Below, in pieces: positions 1-7,206 of a stretch of DNA of 51,065 nt. The DNA comes from Thermomicrobium sp. Lineage in GTDB: Bacteria > Chloroflexota > Chloroflexia > Thermomicrobiales > Thermomicrobiaceae. The notes beneath the pieces were generated by a model, which did no database searches, had not been told where the DNA came from, and worked only from the letters and a program-made list of their open reading frames with translations. The DNA is taken from NCBI GenBank assembly GCA_026419575.1, contig JANZZC010000019.1, positions 1 through 51,065 of the forward strand. Direction: 5' to 3'. The position numbers and the translations under genes are program-made. The number at the start of each line of letters is the position of its first letter. Within the stretch, counting starts at the first letter, position 1.

Positions 1-310
1 CGCGGGCGCCGTGCGCGGCAGCCCGACACCGCGCGAACCCCCTCGGGGCGCGATTGACCACGCCCGTCCTCGCCGTCCCTCGCGGAGCCCCCGCAGGGGC
101 CTTAGGGCTTCAGCCCGGGACTTCCAGCCCCGGGTATCGCCGCCTCGCAGCGCCGAGCACCATGCACGGCCCCCGACACGAGGAACCCGGTCTCTCCCAT
201 CACCGCGGGCACGCTCCGGTGCGCCCCGCCGGTACCCGTCGCGCTCCTGTCGCGCGCGCATGGAAAATCCGGCTCCGCCGCACGCTCCGACCGTGGCGCA
301 GACCAGGGGC
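1..310. other. gene-free left edge
   Basis: No reading frame here looks like a conserved protein. The frames that stay open are rich in Arg, Pro and Ser, which is what random GC-rich sequence gives. I see no RNA motif. The segment ends at the promoter of the T-box leader. Confidence 0.5.
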
Positions 311-339
311 TGGACAGCGGCGCATTGCTGGTGTAGGCT
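311..339 (+). promoter_or_regulatory. sigma-70-type promoter of the T-box leader
   Basis: A -35 box TGGACA (311-316) and a -10 box TAGGCT (334-339) are separated by exactly 17 bases. Transcription would start near 346, just where the T-box leader fold begins. The match to TTGACA/TATAAT is good for such GC-rich DNA, and the position supports it. The call rests on sequence only. Confidence 0.6.
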
Positions 340-345
340 GAACAC

Positions 346-630
346 GGGACAACGGAGCGCCGCAAAGGCGGCGAAGAGGAGAGTACCCAGCGGAAGCGGT
401 CCAGCGAGCCGCGGTCGGTGGAAAGGCGGCCCGTCACCGCTGGCGAAGAAGGCCTCGGAGCTGCGTCCCGATCCGCGTTCGGCGCGGGGTAGGCGACGAC
501 GGTTGCCCCCGTTACCGGGCAGCGCTCGGTCGACGACCGAGCGGACGAGGCCGCGACCCGCGAGGGCGCGGCGAAGCGGGGTGGTACCGCGAGACGGCAC
601 CGCTCGCCCCCGCCGGGGTGAGCGGTTTTT
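346..630 (+). promoter_or_regulatory. T-box leader RNA, lysine (AAG) specifier
   Basis: This is a tRNA-sensing T-box riboswitch. The hallmark T-box sequence is at 571-591 and contains GGGTGGTACCGCG, whose TGGT bulge pairs with the tRNA acceptor end. Upstream lie the stem I elements: the AG-rich GAAGAGGAGAGTACC stretch at about 370-390, an AGCGAGCCGCGG motif and, near 447-465, the string GAAGAAGGCCTCGGAGC. In the usual GAA-N-XYZ-N-CC register the specifier triplet is AAG, a lysine codon. A terminator follows directly. The next gene is lysX, so the leader most likely reads uncharged tRNA-Lys and turns on lysine synthesis. The specifier assignment is by analogy with known T-boxes; I did not fold the RNA. 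Confidence 0.88.
599..630 (+). terminator. T-box intrinsic terminator
   Basis: ACCGCTC (599-605) pairs with GAGCGGT (620-626), extended inside by a C-run against a G-run. Five T residues follow (626-630). It competes with the antiterminator formed by the T-box sequence immediately upstream, the standard attenuator arrangement. Confidence 0.85.
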
Positions 631-933
631 CTGTTGCGGAGCGCGCGATGGCGGACACGACGACGAGACAGCGTCGCAGAGCCACGACCGGGACGACCGT
701 GCACAGCGGTCGGCTCGTCGTTGCCGGCTGCACCAGCCATCTCGTTGGCTCGACCAGCCGTCTCTCGGGCCTGCTCGGCGTTCTCCCTCACCGCAGCAGC
801 GCGCGGGAACCTCTCCTCCGGACGACCCACGGTGCCCAGCCGCACAAACGCGGAGCGAAACGCCCGGCGTGAGACCGGGTCGTGTCGTCCGTCGCGGTGT
901 GGTCGGATCGGGTGTCGTTCACCGGAGGATGAC
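631..933. other. long gap between T-box terminator and lysX
   Basis: About 300 bases separate the attenuator from the lysX start, longer than usual for a T-box gene. I looked for a lysW-like small protein with paired CxxC motifs and found none in any plus frame. The open frames have Arg/Ser-rich translations without family resemblance. Confidence 0.5.
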
Positions 934-1818
934 GTGGAACGCGTACGCATCGGACTCGTCTACGGCCTGCTTCGAACAGAAGAACGGCTGCTCATCGCAG
1001 CGCTCGAACAGCGCGGAGCAGTGGTGGAGCGGGTGCTCGACCGCCAGCTCCGGTTGGATGCCACAGCACCCCCGCCCCGCTACGACGTCGTCGTCGAGCG
1101 GTCGGTGAGTCAGCTGCGTGGTCTCCACGTGGCGACGCTCTTCGAGGCATGGGGCGTGCCGGTCGTCAACCCCACCCGCGTGCTCGAAGTCTGCAACGAC
1201 AAGCTGCGCACCACGGCCCTGCTCGCAGCGGCCGGCATCCCGCAGCCCCGCGTCATGGTCGCCTTCAGCGTCGAGGAGGCGCTCGCTGCCGCCGATGAAC
1301 TCGGGTATCCCGTCGTCATCAAGCCACCGCTCGGCTCGTGGGGACGGCTCCTCGCCCGTGTCCACAGCCGGCGAGCCGCTGCGGAAGTCCTGCGCCACAA
1401 GCGAGCCCTCGGCGGTTTCCACCACGGGACGATCTACGTGCAGGAGTGGGTCCCCAAGCCCGGTCGAGACATCCGCGCCTTCGTCGTCGGCGAGGAGACG
1501 ATCTGCGCCATCTACCGCACCGCCGAGCACTGGGTGACGAATACCGCGCGCGGCGGGCGCGCGTCCGCGTGTCCCGTGACGCCGGAACTGGCCGAACTCT
1601 GTGGTCGCGTGGCGCAGGCGCTCGGCGGTGGCGTGCTCGCGGTCGACATCTTGGAACACCCGGAGCGCGGACTCTTGGTCAACGAGGTCAACGCCACCAT
1701 GGAGTTCCGCAACTCGATCGCCCCGACCGGCGTCGATATTCCAGGCCGGGTGGCCGACTACGTGCTGAGCGTGGCGCGACAGGGTCAGGTCGCGACGCTC
1801 GCGACCGTGCGGAGCTGA
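934..1818 (+). CDS. lysX: LysX-type ATP-grasp ligase (LysW-alpha-aminoadipate ligase)
   Basis: This 294-residue ATP-grasp enzyme of the RimK/LysX family should join alpha-aminoadipate to the C-terminal glutamate of the carrier protein LysW in the aminoadipate route to lysine. The protein opens VERVRIGLVYG; ATP-grasp signatures include NDKLRTTALLAAAGIP, a VIKPPLGSWG lysine loop, and a metal-binding NEVNATMEFRNS near the end, followed by TGVDIPG, typical of LysX/ArgX. I chose the GTG at 934 because GGAGG sits 5 bases upstream and homology begins there; a longer open frame upstream is not protein-like. It follows a Lys T-box, which supports the lysine role. No lysW or other lys gene is adjacent. 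ArgX activity on glutamate is the main alternative. Confidence 0.85.
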   Translation: MERVRIGLVYGLLRTEERLLIAALEQRGAVVERVLDRQLRLDATAPPPRYDVVVERSVSQLRGLHVATLFEAWGVPVVNPTRVLEVCNDKLRTTALLAAAGIPQPRVMVAFSVEEALAAADELGYPVVIKPPLGSWGRLLARVHSRRAAAEVLRHKRALGGFHHGTIYVQEWVPKPGRDIRAFVVGEETICAIYRTAEHWVTNTARGGRASACPVTPELAELCGRVAQALGGGVLAVDILEHPERGLLVNEVNATMEFRNSIAPTGVDIPGRVADYVLSVARQGQVATLATVRS

Positions 1819-2126
1819 GCGGCGCGTCGACTGTCCGATCGCGTCCTGACCGGTGGCGGACTCGTCGTCGCTGTGCGCGTCAGTGCGTCCGCACCATCCC
1901 GATCGTGGCCACGGGAAGCGTTCGAGCGTCGAGGAACACGCTCCCACTGCCCCCGATCCGCGGCCGGTCTCATCCCCCATCGACACCCAGCGCGGCGGAA
2001 CCGCATCCGTCGTATCGCGCGCCGCGCTGCGGCGCAGCCACGCTCCCCGCACCAGGTTGACCGACGCACGGGTTTCTGGCAGGATTGATCTGCCTTTCGA
2101 ACAGCAGTCTGCGAGGTGAAGCGACG
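1819..2126. other. intergenic region, no gene seen
   Basis: About 308 bases with no protein-like frame, riboswitch motif or clear terminator with a T run. It must carry the promoter of the small membrane protein that follows. Confidence 0.4.
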
Positions 2127-2660
2127 ATGCGACGGGACGACAGCGAGACCGAGCAGCCGACAGCCGGTGATCGTGGCGGGTCATTCTCCCCGGGGGGTGA
2201 CGTCGCGGATCGGGACCGGGCCGCTCAGGCAGCTGATCTCCGAGCCCCAGTGTCGCTCCAGCGAGACGTCGACGTGGAGACGGCCGGCTGGATCGCGCTG
2301 GCCTTGGAAGTGGTCTTCGGGTGGTTCGGGATCCTCGGACTCGGACATGCCTATGCCGGCAACCTCGTCCTCGGGGTAGGGCTGTTCCTGGGCTGGCTGG
2401 TCGCCCTCGGGCTCCTCACGCTCCTGACTGCCGTGTCATTGGGACTCGCGGTCTGTGTGACGGTGCCCGTCTGGATCGCCGTGCCGGTCGTGTCGGGGCT
2501 CCTGGCACGTCGGACGATGCTCGCGAGCGGGACGAGCGGGAGCTGGGGACGTGCAGCCGCCTTCGGTGCAGCTGGCTGCGGGGCGCTGCTCCTGCTCGCG
2601 TGCCTGGTCGTGGCTGGGCTGACCTCTCTGGGGATCGGACTCAGTGGCCTCACGCAATGA
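2127..2660 (+). CDS. small multi-pass membrane protein, TM2-like
   Basis: A 177-residue protein with a charged, probably disordered N-terminus of about 50 residues followed by three to four hydrophobic segments. The first pair, around ALEVVFGWFGILGLGHAYAG, resembles the TM2 domain, in which two short helices flank a GxGHxYxG-like turn. Function is unknown. The ATG at 2127 is preferred over an in-frame one at 2085 because a purine-rich GAGGTGAAG lies just upstream. It is transcribed alone and converges on the alcohol dehydrogenase gene. Confidence 0.7.
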   Translation: MRRDDSETEQPTAGDRGGSFSPGGDVADRDRAAQAADLRAPVSLQRDVDVETAGWIALALEVVFGWFGILGLGHAYAGNLVLGVGLFLGWLVALGLLTLLTAVSLGLAVCVTVPVWIAVPVVSGLLARRTMLASGTSGSWGRAAAFGAAGCGALLLLACLVVAGLTSLGIGLSGLTQ

Positions 2661-2891
2661 GTCCGTCCGACACGAGCGATCGCCAGTCCCGGCTGTCACC
2701 TCGGCCTCGCGTCCATGCTCCTGCCCCGAGGCGCGCGATCGGCACGCACGCGTCGAGAGCCCCGTCGTACGGTGTCCGCGGTCCCGCCTCCGCAGGGCCC
2801 TCCCGTAACACCGCACCCACACGCCGACGCGCGCGGCTGCCAGGTACCGAGCGGCACACTGGCTGGCCTCTCCTCTCTCCGAGGACACCGT

Positions 2892-2924
2892 CCTCCTGGC
2901 CAGTGGTTGCTCCTGGCCAGGAGG
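2892..2924. terminator. perfect 12-bp inverted repeat between convergent genes
   Basis: CCTCCTGGCCAG (2892-2903) and CTGGCCAGGAGG (2913-2924) are exact reverse complements around a 9-base loop. The repeat lies between two convergent genes, so it could end transcription from both sides. Neither side carries a T run, so the hairpin alone would have to do the work, or it acts as an mRNA-end stabiliser. Confidence 0.5.
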
Positions 2925-2957
2925 CGAACGTTGCGTTCGGTGCACGGCGCGTCGCGC

Positions 2958-4058
2958 TCAGTCGAAGCGCAGCACCGGCTTGACCGTGCGGCCTGCCTCC
3001 GAATCGTCGGCCGCCTGCTGGATGGCCGTGAACGGATAGAAGGTGATCAACCGATCGAACGGGAACAGGCCTCGCCGGTAGAGGTCGACCATCTCGGGGA
3101 TGAAGAGGTCCGGCACGCTGTCCCCCTCGATGATCCCGCGCACCATCCGGCCGAAGAGCATCGTCCCCATGTCCAACGCGACCTCGGTGCCCAGCGGTGC
3201 CGCCCCGATGAGCCCACAGACGCCGAGCTGGTCCAGGCAGTCGACCGCTTGCCGGAAGACCTTCGGGTTGGCCGTGGTCTCCACGCTGTAGGCCACACCG
3301 TATCCCGTGATCCGCTTGATCTCTTCGACCGGGTCGGTCGTCCGGGCGTCGATCACGTGTGTCGCCCCGAGTTCCCGCGCCAATTCCAGACGTGCCGGGT
3401 TGATGTCCACACCGATGATCGTGGTGCAGCCGACTGCTCGCGCCGCCAGGAGCGCGCTGAGTCCCACCGAGCCCGTGCCGAAGATGGCGATGGAGCTCCC
3501 GGCCGGAGGCCGCAGCGAGTTGAATACTGCCCCCGCACCCGTCTGCACCCCACAGCCCAGCGGGCCGAGCAGCTCCAGCGGCACGTCCTTGGGTACCTTC
3601 ACCACGTTCCGTTCCGTGGCCAAGGCGTACGTCGCGAACGACGACTGGGCGAAGAACATACCGGTGATCGGCTGTCCCCGCCAGTGGATCGGGCTCGACC
3701 CGTCGGGGCGGCGGCCACCGAAGTTGAGCGGGAAGAGCTGCACGCAGTAGGCCGGCTTGCCACGCAGGCAGTGGTGACATCGGCCACACGACTGGTACGT
3801 CAACACCATGTGGTCGCCCGGCGCCACCTTGGTGACCCGGGCCCCGACCCGCTCCACCACGCCGGCTCCCTCGTGACCCAGCACCGCCGGCAGCGGCACC
3901 GGATACCACTGATCACGGATGATGAGGTCGGTATGGCAGATCCCGGCGCTGACGACCCGCACCAGCACTTCGTCCTCGCGCGGCTCGTCCAGCTCGATCT
4001 CCTCCACCAGGAACGGTCCGTGCGGTCGCTCCACCACTGCTGCCTGTGCGACGACCAT
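2958..4058 (-). CDS. zinc-dependent NAD(P) alcohol dehydrogenase (aryl-alcohol type)
   Basis: A 366-residue medium-chain dehydrogenase/reductase oxidising an alcohol to an aldehyde or the reverse. The catalytic zinc site is GICHTD with GHEGAG, and the structural zinc lobe shows CGRCHHCLRGKPAYC. The Rossmann fold carries FGTGSVGLSA followed by an acidic residue at the end of the second strand (GVDINP), which favours NAD. The order and spacing match aryl/benzyl-alcohol dehydrogenases and related class III-like enzymes; the actual substrate cannot be read from sequence. The gene stands alone and is divergent from the GH114 gene. A possible -10 (TAGACT, minus strand, 4103-4098) lies about 40 bases upstream of the start. 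Confidence 0.88.
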   Translation of the reverse strand: MVVAQAAVVERPHGPFLVEEIELDEPREDEVLVRVVSAGICHTDLIIRDQWYPVPLPAVLGHEGAGVVERVGARVTKVAPGDHMVLTYQSCGRCHHCLRGKPAYCVQLFPLNFGGRRPDGSSPIHWRGQPITGMFFAQSSFATYALATERNVVKVPKDVPLELLGPLGCGVQTGAGAVFNSLRPPAGSSIAIFGTGSVGLSALLAARAVGCTTIIGVDINPARLELARELGATHVIDARTTDPVEEIKRITGYGVAYSVETTANPKVFRQAVDCLDQLGVCGLIGAAPLGTEVALDMGTMLFGRMVRGIIEGDSVPDLFIPEMVDLYRRGLFPFDRLITFYPFTAIQQAADDSEAGRTVKPVLRFD

Positions 4059-4272
4059 GCGCTGCCGTCCTTTCCGTGACCTCCAGGCGACACTCCCAGT
4101 CTAGCAGCCAGCCGGCAGGATGGGCTGCCGAGCGCATGCGCAAGCTCCGTCCTCGTCCGGTGGCCGGGAGTATCGCTGGTCATAGCCATGATCGGCCATT
4201 GACGAGCGCCTCGCCACGACGATTCCTGGTAGGAGAGGGATCGGACTGTTCGCCGGAGGGTGGAGGGGCACC

Positions 4273-5067
4273 GTGCGTCGCCTGCTGCTGTGGATCGCCG
4301 TGCTCGCGCTGACCGCGTCCGTGCTCCCAGCCTCAGCGGCAGGAGCCAGCCGCTGGTGGCAGCCACGCGGTCAACTCCGCTGGCATATCCAGTTCACCGG
4401 TGAACTCGCCGTTCCCAGGGACGCCCACGTCGTCTTCCTCGACCTCTTCGACACCGACGCCGCGACCGTCACCCGGCTGAAGCGACAAGGGAAACGGGTC
4501 GTCTGCTACCTCAATGCAGGCGCCTGGGAGGACTGGCGACCGGACGCCGCTGCCTACCCTGCCGAACTCCTCGGCAATGACTACGAAGGATGGCCCGGCG
4601 AGCGCTGGGTCGATATTCGCCGGCTCGATCTCTTGGCACCGCTCCTCCGCGCACGCCTCGACCTCTGTCGCGCCAAGGGCTTCGATGGCGTCGACCCCGA
4701 CAACCTGAACGGCTATCAGAACGAGACCGGCTTCCCGCTCACCGCGGCCGATCAACTCCGCTTCAACCGCTGGCTCGCTGCCGAGGCACATGCCCGCGGC
4801 CTCGCGATCGGCCTCAAGAACGACGCGGAGCAGGCTCGCGACCTGGTCCACCATTTCGATTGGATCCTCGTCGAGCGCTGCGTCGCACAGGGCTGGTGCG
4901 ACCTGACCGCCCCGTTCCGGCGTGCCGGCAAACCGGTCTTCGCCATCGAATACGTCGAGAACGGCATGACCACCTCGTACGTCTGCCGGGTCGCTCGACA
5001 GCACGGCCTCAGCGCGCAGCTCAAACGCCTCGCCCTCGACGCCTGGTCGCAACCGTGTTGGCGGTGA
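4273..5067 (+). CDS. secreted GH114-family glycosidase (endo-alpha-1,4-polygalactosaminidase type)
   Basis: A 264-residue protein with a clear signal peptide (RRLLLWIAVLALTASVLPASAAGA, about residues 2-24), then a TIM-barrel-like domain of the GH114/DUF297 family. Characteristic strings are WHIQFTGEL, VVFLDLFD, VCYLNAGAWEDWR, GFDGVDPDNLNGY and GLKNDAEQ; the Asp in DPDN and the Glu in ILVERC are likely catalytic. Family members cut galactosaminogalactan-type polymers, so it may act on an extracellular aminosugar polysaccharide; that substrate is an inference. Translation starts at GTG 4273 behind GGAGG. It is monocistronic and convergent with the thiamine-diphosphate enzyme. Confidence 0.85.
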   Translation: MRRLLLWIAVLALTASVLPASAAGASRWWQPRGQLRWHIQFTGELAVPRDAHVVFLDLFDTDAATVTRLKRQGKRVVCYLNAGAWEDWRPDAAAYPAELLGNDYEGWPGERWVDIRRLDLLAPLLRARLDLCRAKGFDGVDPDNLNGYQNETGFPLTAADQLRFNRWLAAEAHARGLAIGLKNDAEQARDLVHHFDWILVERCVAQGWCDLTAPFRRAGKPVFAIEYVENGMTTSYVCRVARQHGLSAQLKRLALDAWSQPCWR

Positions 5068-5280
5068 CGAGGCTCGGACACGGAATCGCGGATCCGCCGT
5101 TACCCAATCTTCCAGCGCGCACGAGCGAGGCCCCCGCACCTCCTCCATCGGACACGCGACCGAGACGCGACGGGTACCCAGTGCTCCACTCCCCCGGGGC
5201 GAGACGCTGCGCTCGAGGCCGACGGTCCGCAGGCAGTACCGGTGACCGCTCCGTCCCCCGGCTGAGCACCGACGCCCCCG

Positions 5281-6897
5281 TCACACGATCGGCCGGTAGG
5301 CTTCCGGATCCAGCGGCACCTCGATGACGAACGGCAGGCCCGAGCGCGTCGCCGCCAGCGCCTGCTCCGCTGCTGCCGCGAGTTCCTCGGCGGTCCGCGC
5401 GACCGTCCCAGCGCAGCCGCAGGCTTGGGCCACCAGCACGCTGTCGATCGGTTCGAAGTCCACGCCGTACCGCGGTAAGCCGCGGTTCTCCTGCCCGATC
5501 CGGATCAGCGAGTAGGAACGGTCGGCGATGACGAGCACGATGATCGGGGCACCGACCCGCCGCGCCGTCTCCAGCTCCTGACAGACCATCGAGAAGCCCC
5601 CGTCCCCGAGCGCCGCCAGCACCGGTGCCTCCGGCCGGGCCAGCTTCGCACCGATCGCTGCCGCCAGCCCGTACCCCATCCCCGACAGCCCGTTCGACAT
5701 CCAGAACGTCTCCGGCTGCCGGCTCGGCCAGAACTGACCGAAGAGGTACTTGTGCGAGCCGACGTCGGTCGTCACGATCGTCTCGGCAGGCAGCACGCGA
5801 GCCAGCGCCTCGACGATCCGCACCGGCGCGAGTCCCTCCGCCGGTGCGCGGCTACGGCCTGCGGCGATCGCCGCCCGCTCGGCCTGGAACTCCCCGAACG
5901 GACGCTCCCACCGCCGCGGCGGGGCGAGCTCGTCCAACGCTGCCAACAGCGCACCGTGGTCAGCCAAGAGGACGTCTCGACGCGGGAGGACCCCCGCGGC
6001 CTGCGCCGACTCTAGCACCCAGACGATCGGTAGCTGCGCGTGCCACGTCTTGTCCACCTCGACCGGATCGAACCCGAAGCCGACGAGGAGATCGGCGCGG
6101 CGCAGCGCCTCGACCATCAGGTCGTCGATCGCCATCCCCCCGACTACGCCGACGAAGTCGGTCGCCTCGTCCTGCTCGTCCACCAGCCCTTTCGCCTTCG
6201 GCGTCACTGCGACCGGTAACCGCCACGCCTGGAGCCAGCGTCGGAGCAGCGGCGCTCGCTCCGGTCGGACGCCGAGCCCGACGAGAACCAGCGGCCGCTC
6301 GGCGGTCGCCAGACGCTCAGCGAGTTCCCGCGCCGCCGCTCGGGCGTCGTCGTCCGGACGCAGCTCTCGGTTGGCCGGTTCCTCCCTCGTCACGAGACGC
6401 GCCGGCTGCCCCGCGTCCTCGGCCGAGAGCGTGAGGTAGGCCGGCCCGTGCGGCTCGCTCGTGCAGGCCTGGAGCGCCTGCCGCACGGGACGGTGCGGAT
6501 CGAGCGGGGTGACCGCTGCGCCGTACTTGACGATGGGTCGGTAGACGTCGTGCAACGGGAGCCGTTGGTGGGTATGGGTCAGCGGCCAGGTCGCGGGAAG
6601 ATCGGCCGTGATGGCGAGCAGCGGCTCGCGGTCCAGCCAGGCGTTGGCGAGCGGGAGCATCAGGTTGGCCGCGCCCGGTCCGAGCGTCGCCACTGCCACG
6701 CCAGCGGTGCGCCGCAGCTTGCCGTACACGGCTGCTGCGGTACCCGCAACCGCCTCGTGCCGGCAGAGCGTGAACGCGATCCCGGCTCGCCGCAGAGCAT
6801 CGAGCAGGACGAGGACCTCCCCACCCGGCAGCCCGAACGCACGGTCCACTTCCGCCGCTCGGAGTTCCTGCGCCACCATCTCCGCCACGCTCGCCAT
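5281..6897 (-). CDS. thiamine-diphosphate-dependent enzyme, acetolactate synthase large-subunit-like
   Basis: A 538-residue member of the ThDP family with the three expected domains: N-terminal pyrimidine-binding domain containing the essential Glu in CRHEAVAG, a central domain (VLVGLGVRPE...), and a C-terminal diphosphate-binding domain with the Mg/ThDP motif starting GDGGFSM. It resembles acetolactate synthase, benzoylformate decarboxylase and related decarboxylases. No ilvN regulatory subunit, ilvC or ilvD gene is nearby, and the usual Asn in the ThDP motif seems replaced in the IADRSYS stretch, so a catabolic or unassigned 2-oxoacid decarboxylase is at least as likely as true acetolactate synthase. 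The ATG at 6897 has GGAGGTG just upstream. Confidence 0.8.
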   Translation of the reverse strand: MASVAEMVAQELRAAEVDRAFGLPGGEVLVLLDALRRAGIAFTLCRHEAVAGTAAAVYGKLRRTAGVAVATLGPGAANLMLPLANAWLDREPLLAITADLPATWPLTHTHQRLPLHDVYRPIVKYGAAVTPLDPHRPVRQALQACTSEPHGPAYLTLSAEDAGQPARLVTREEPANRELRPDDDARAAARELAERLATAERPLVLVGLGVRPERAPLLRRWLQAWRLPVAVTPKAKGLVDEQDEATDFVGVVGGMAIDDLMVEALRRADLLVGFGFDPVEVDKTWHAQLPIVWVLESAQAAGVLPRRDVLLADHGALLAALDELAPPRRWERPFGEFQAERAAIAAGRSRAPAEGLAPVRIVEALARVLPAETIVTTDVGSHKYLFGQFWPSRQPETFWMSNGLSGMGYGLAAAIGAKLARPEAPVLAALGDGGFSMVCQELETARRVGAPIIVLVIADRSYSLIRIGQENRGLPRYGVDFEPIDSVLVAQACGCAGTVARTAEELAAAAEQALAATRSGLPFVIEVPLDPEAYRPIV

Positions 6898-7206
6898 ACC
6901 ACACCTCCCTCAAGCGTTCGACCGGGACGACCGACGATCCTATCAGGACGCTGTGCAGACAGGGTCACACGCGGAGTATCGCATGGCGGTGAGTGCTCCG
7001 CGGTCTCTCGACGCGATATGCCCAGCCGCACATGGATCAGACGAGGTAACGAGGGACGAATGGACATTCTCCATCACGACTCATGCTTCCTGCGCGACCA
7101 GCTCCGGATATCGCATCGATTTCCGGTCGGCCGCCCACCGGAAGGAGACCGACCGGCACTGGTCGGATGATCGCGCGGAACGTCCGCTCCAAGCGAGGAA
7201 GAGGCG
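6898..7206. other. divergent promoter region
   Basis: About 309 bases between two divergent genes. On the minus strand TAGGAT (6941-6936) could be a -10 for the ThDP enzyme. I see no gene-like frame or structured RNA motif in the remainder. Confidence 0.35.

Noticed and set aside
618-872. Small plus-strand frame in the gap before lysX, considered as lysW
   Set aside because: It has no CxxC zinc-ribbon pairs and no C-terminal Glu typical of LysW, and it begins inside the T-box terminator.
5450-5462. GGTTCGAAGTCC, resembling a tRNA T-arm
   Set aside because: It lies inside the ThDP enzyme gene and no acceptor or anticodon stem can be placed around it.
5281-6897. Naming the ThDP gene ilvB
   Set aside because: No ilvN, ilvC or ilvD lies nearby, and several other ThDP decarboxylases share the same motifs, so I left the symbol empty.
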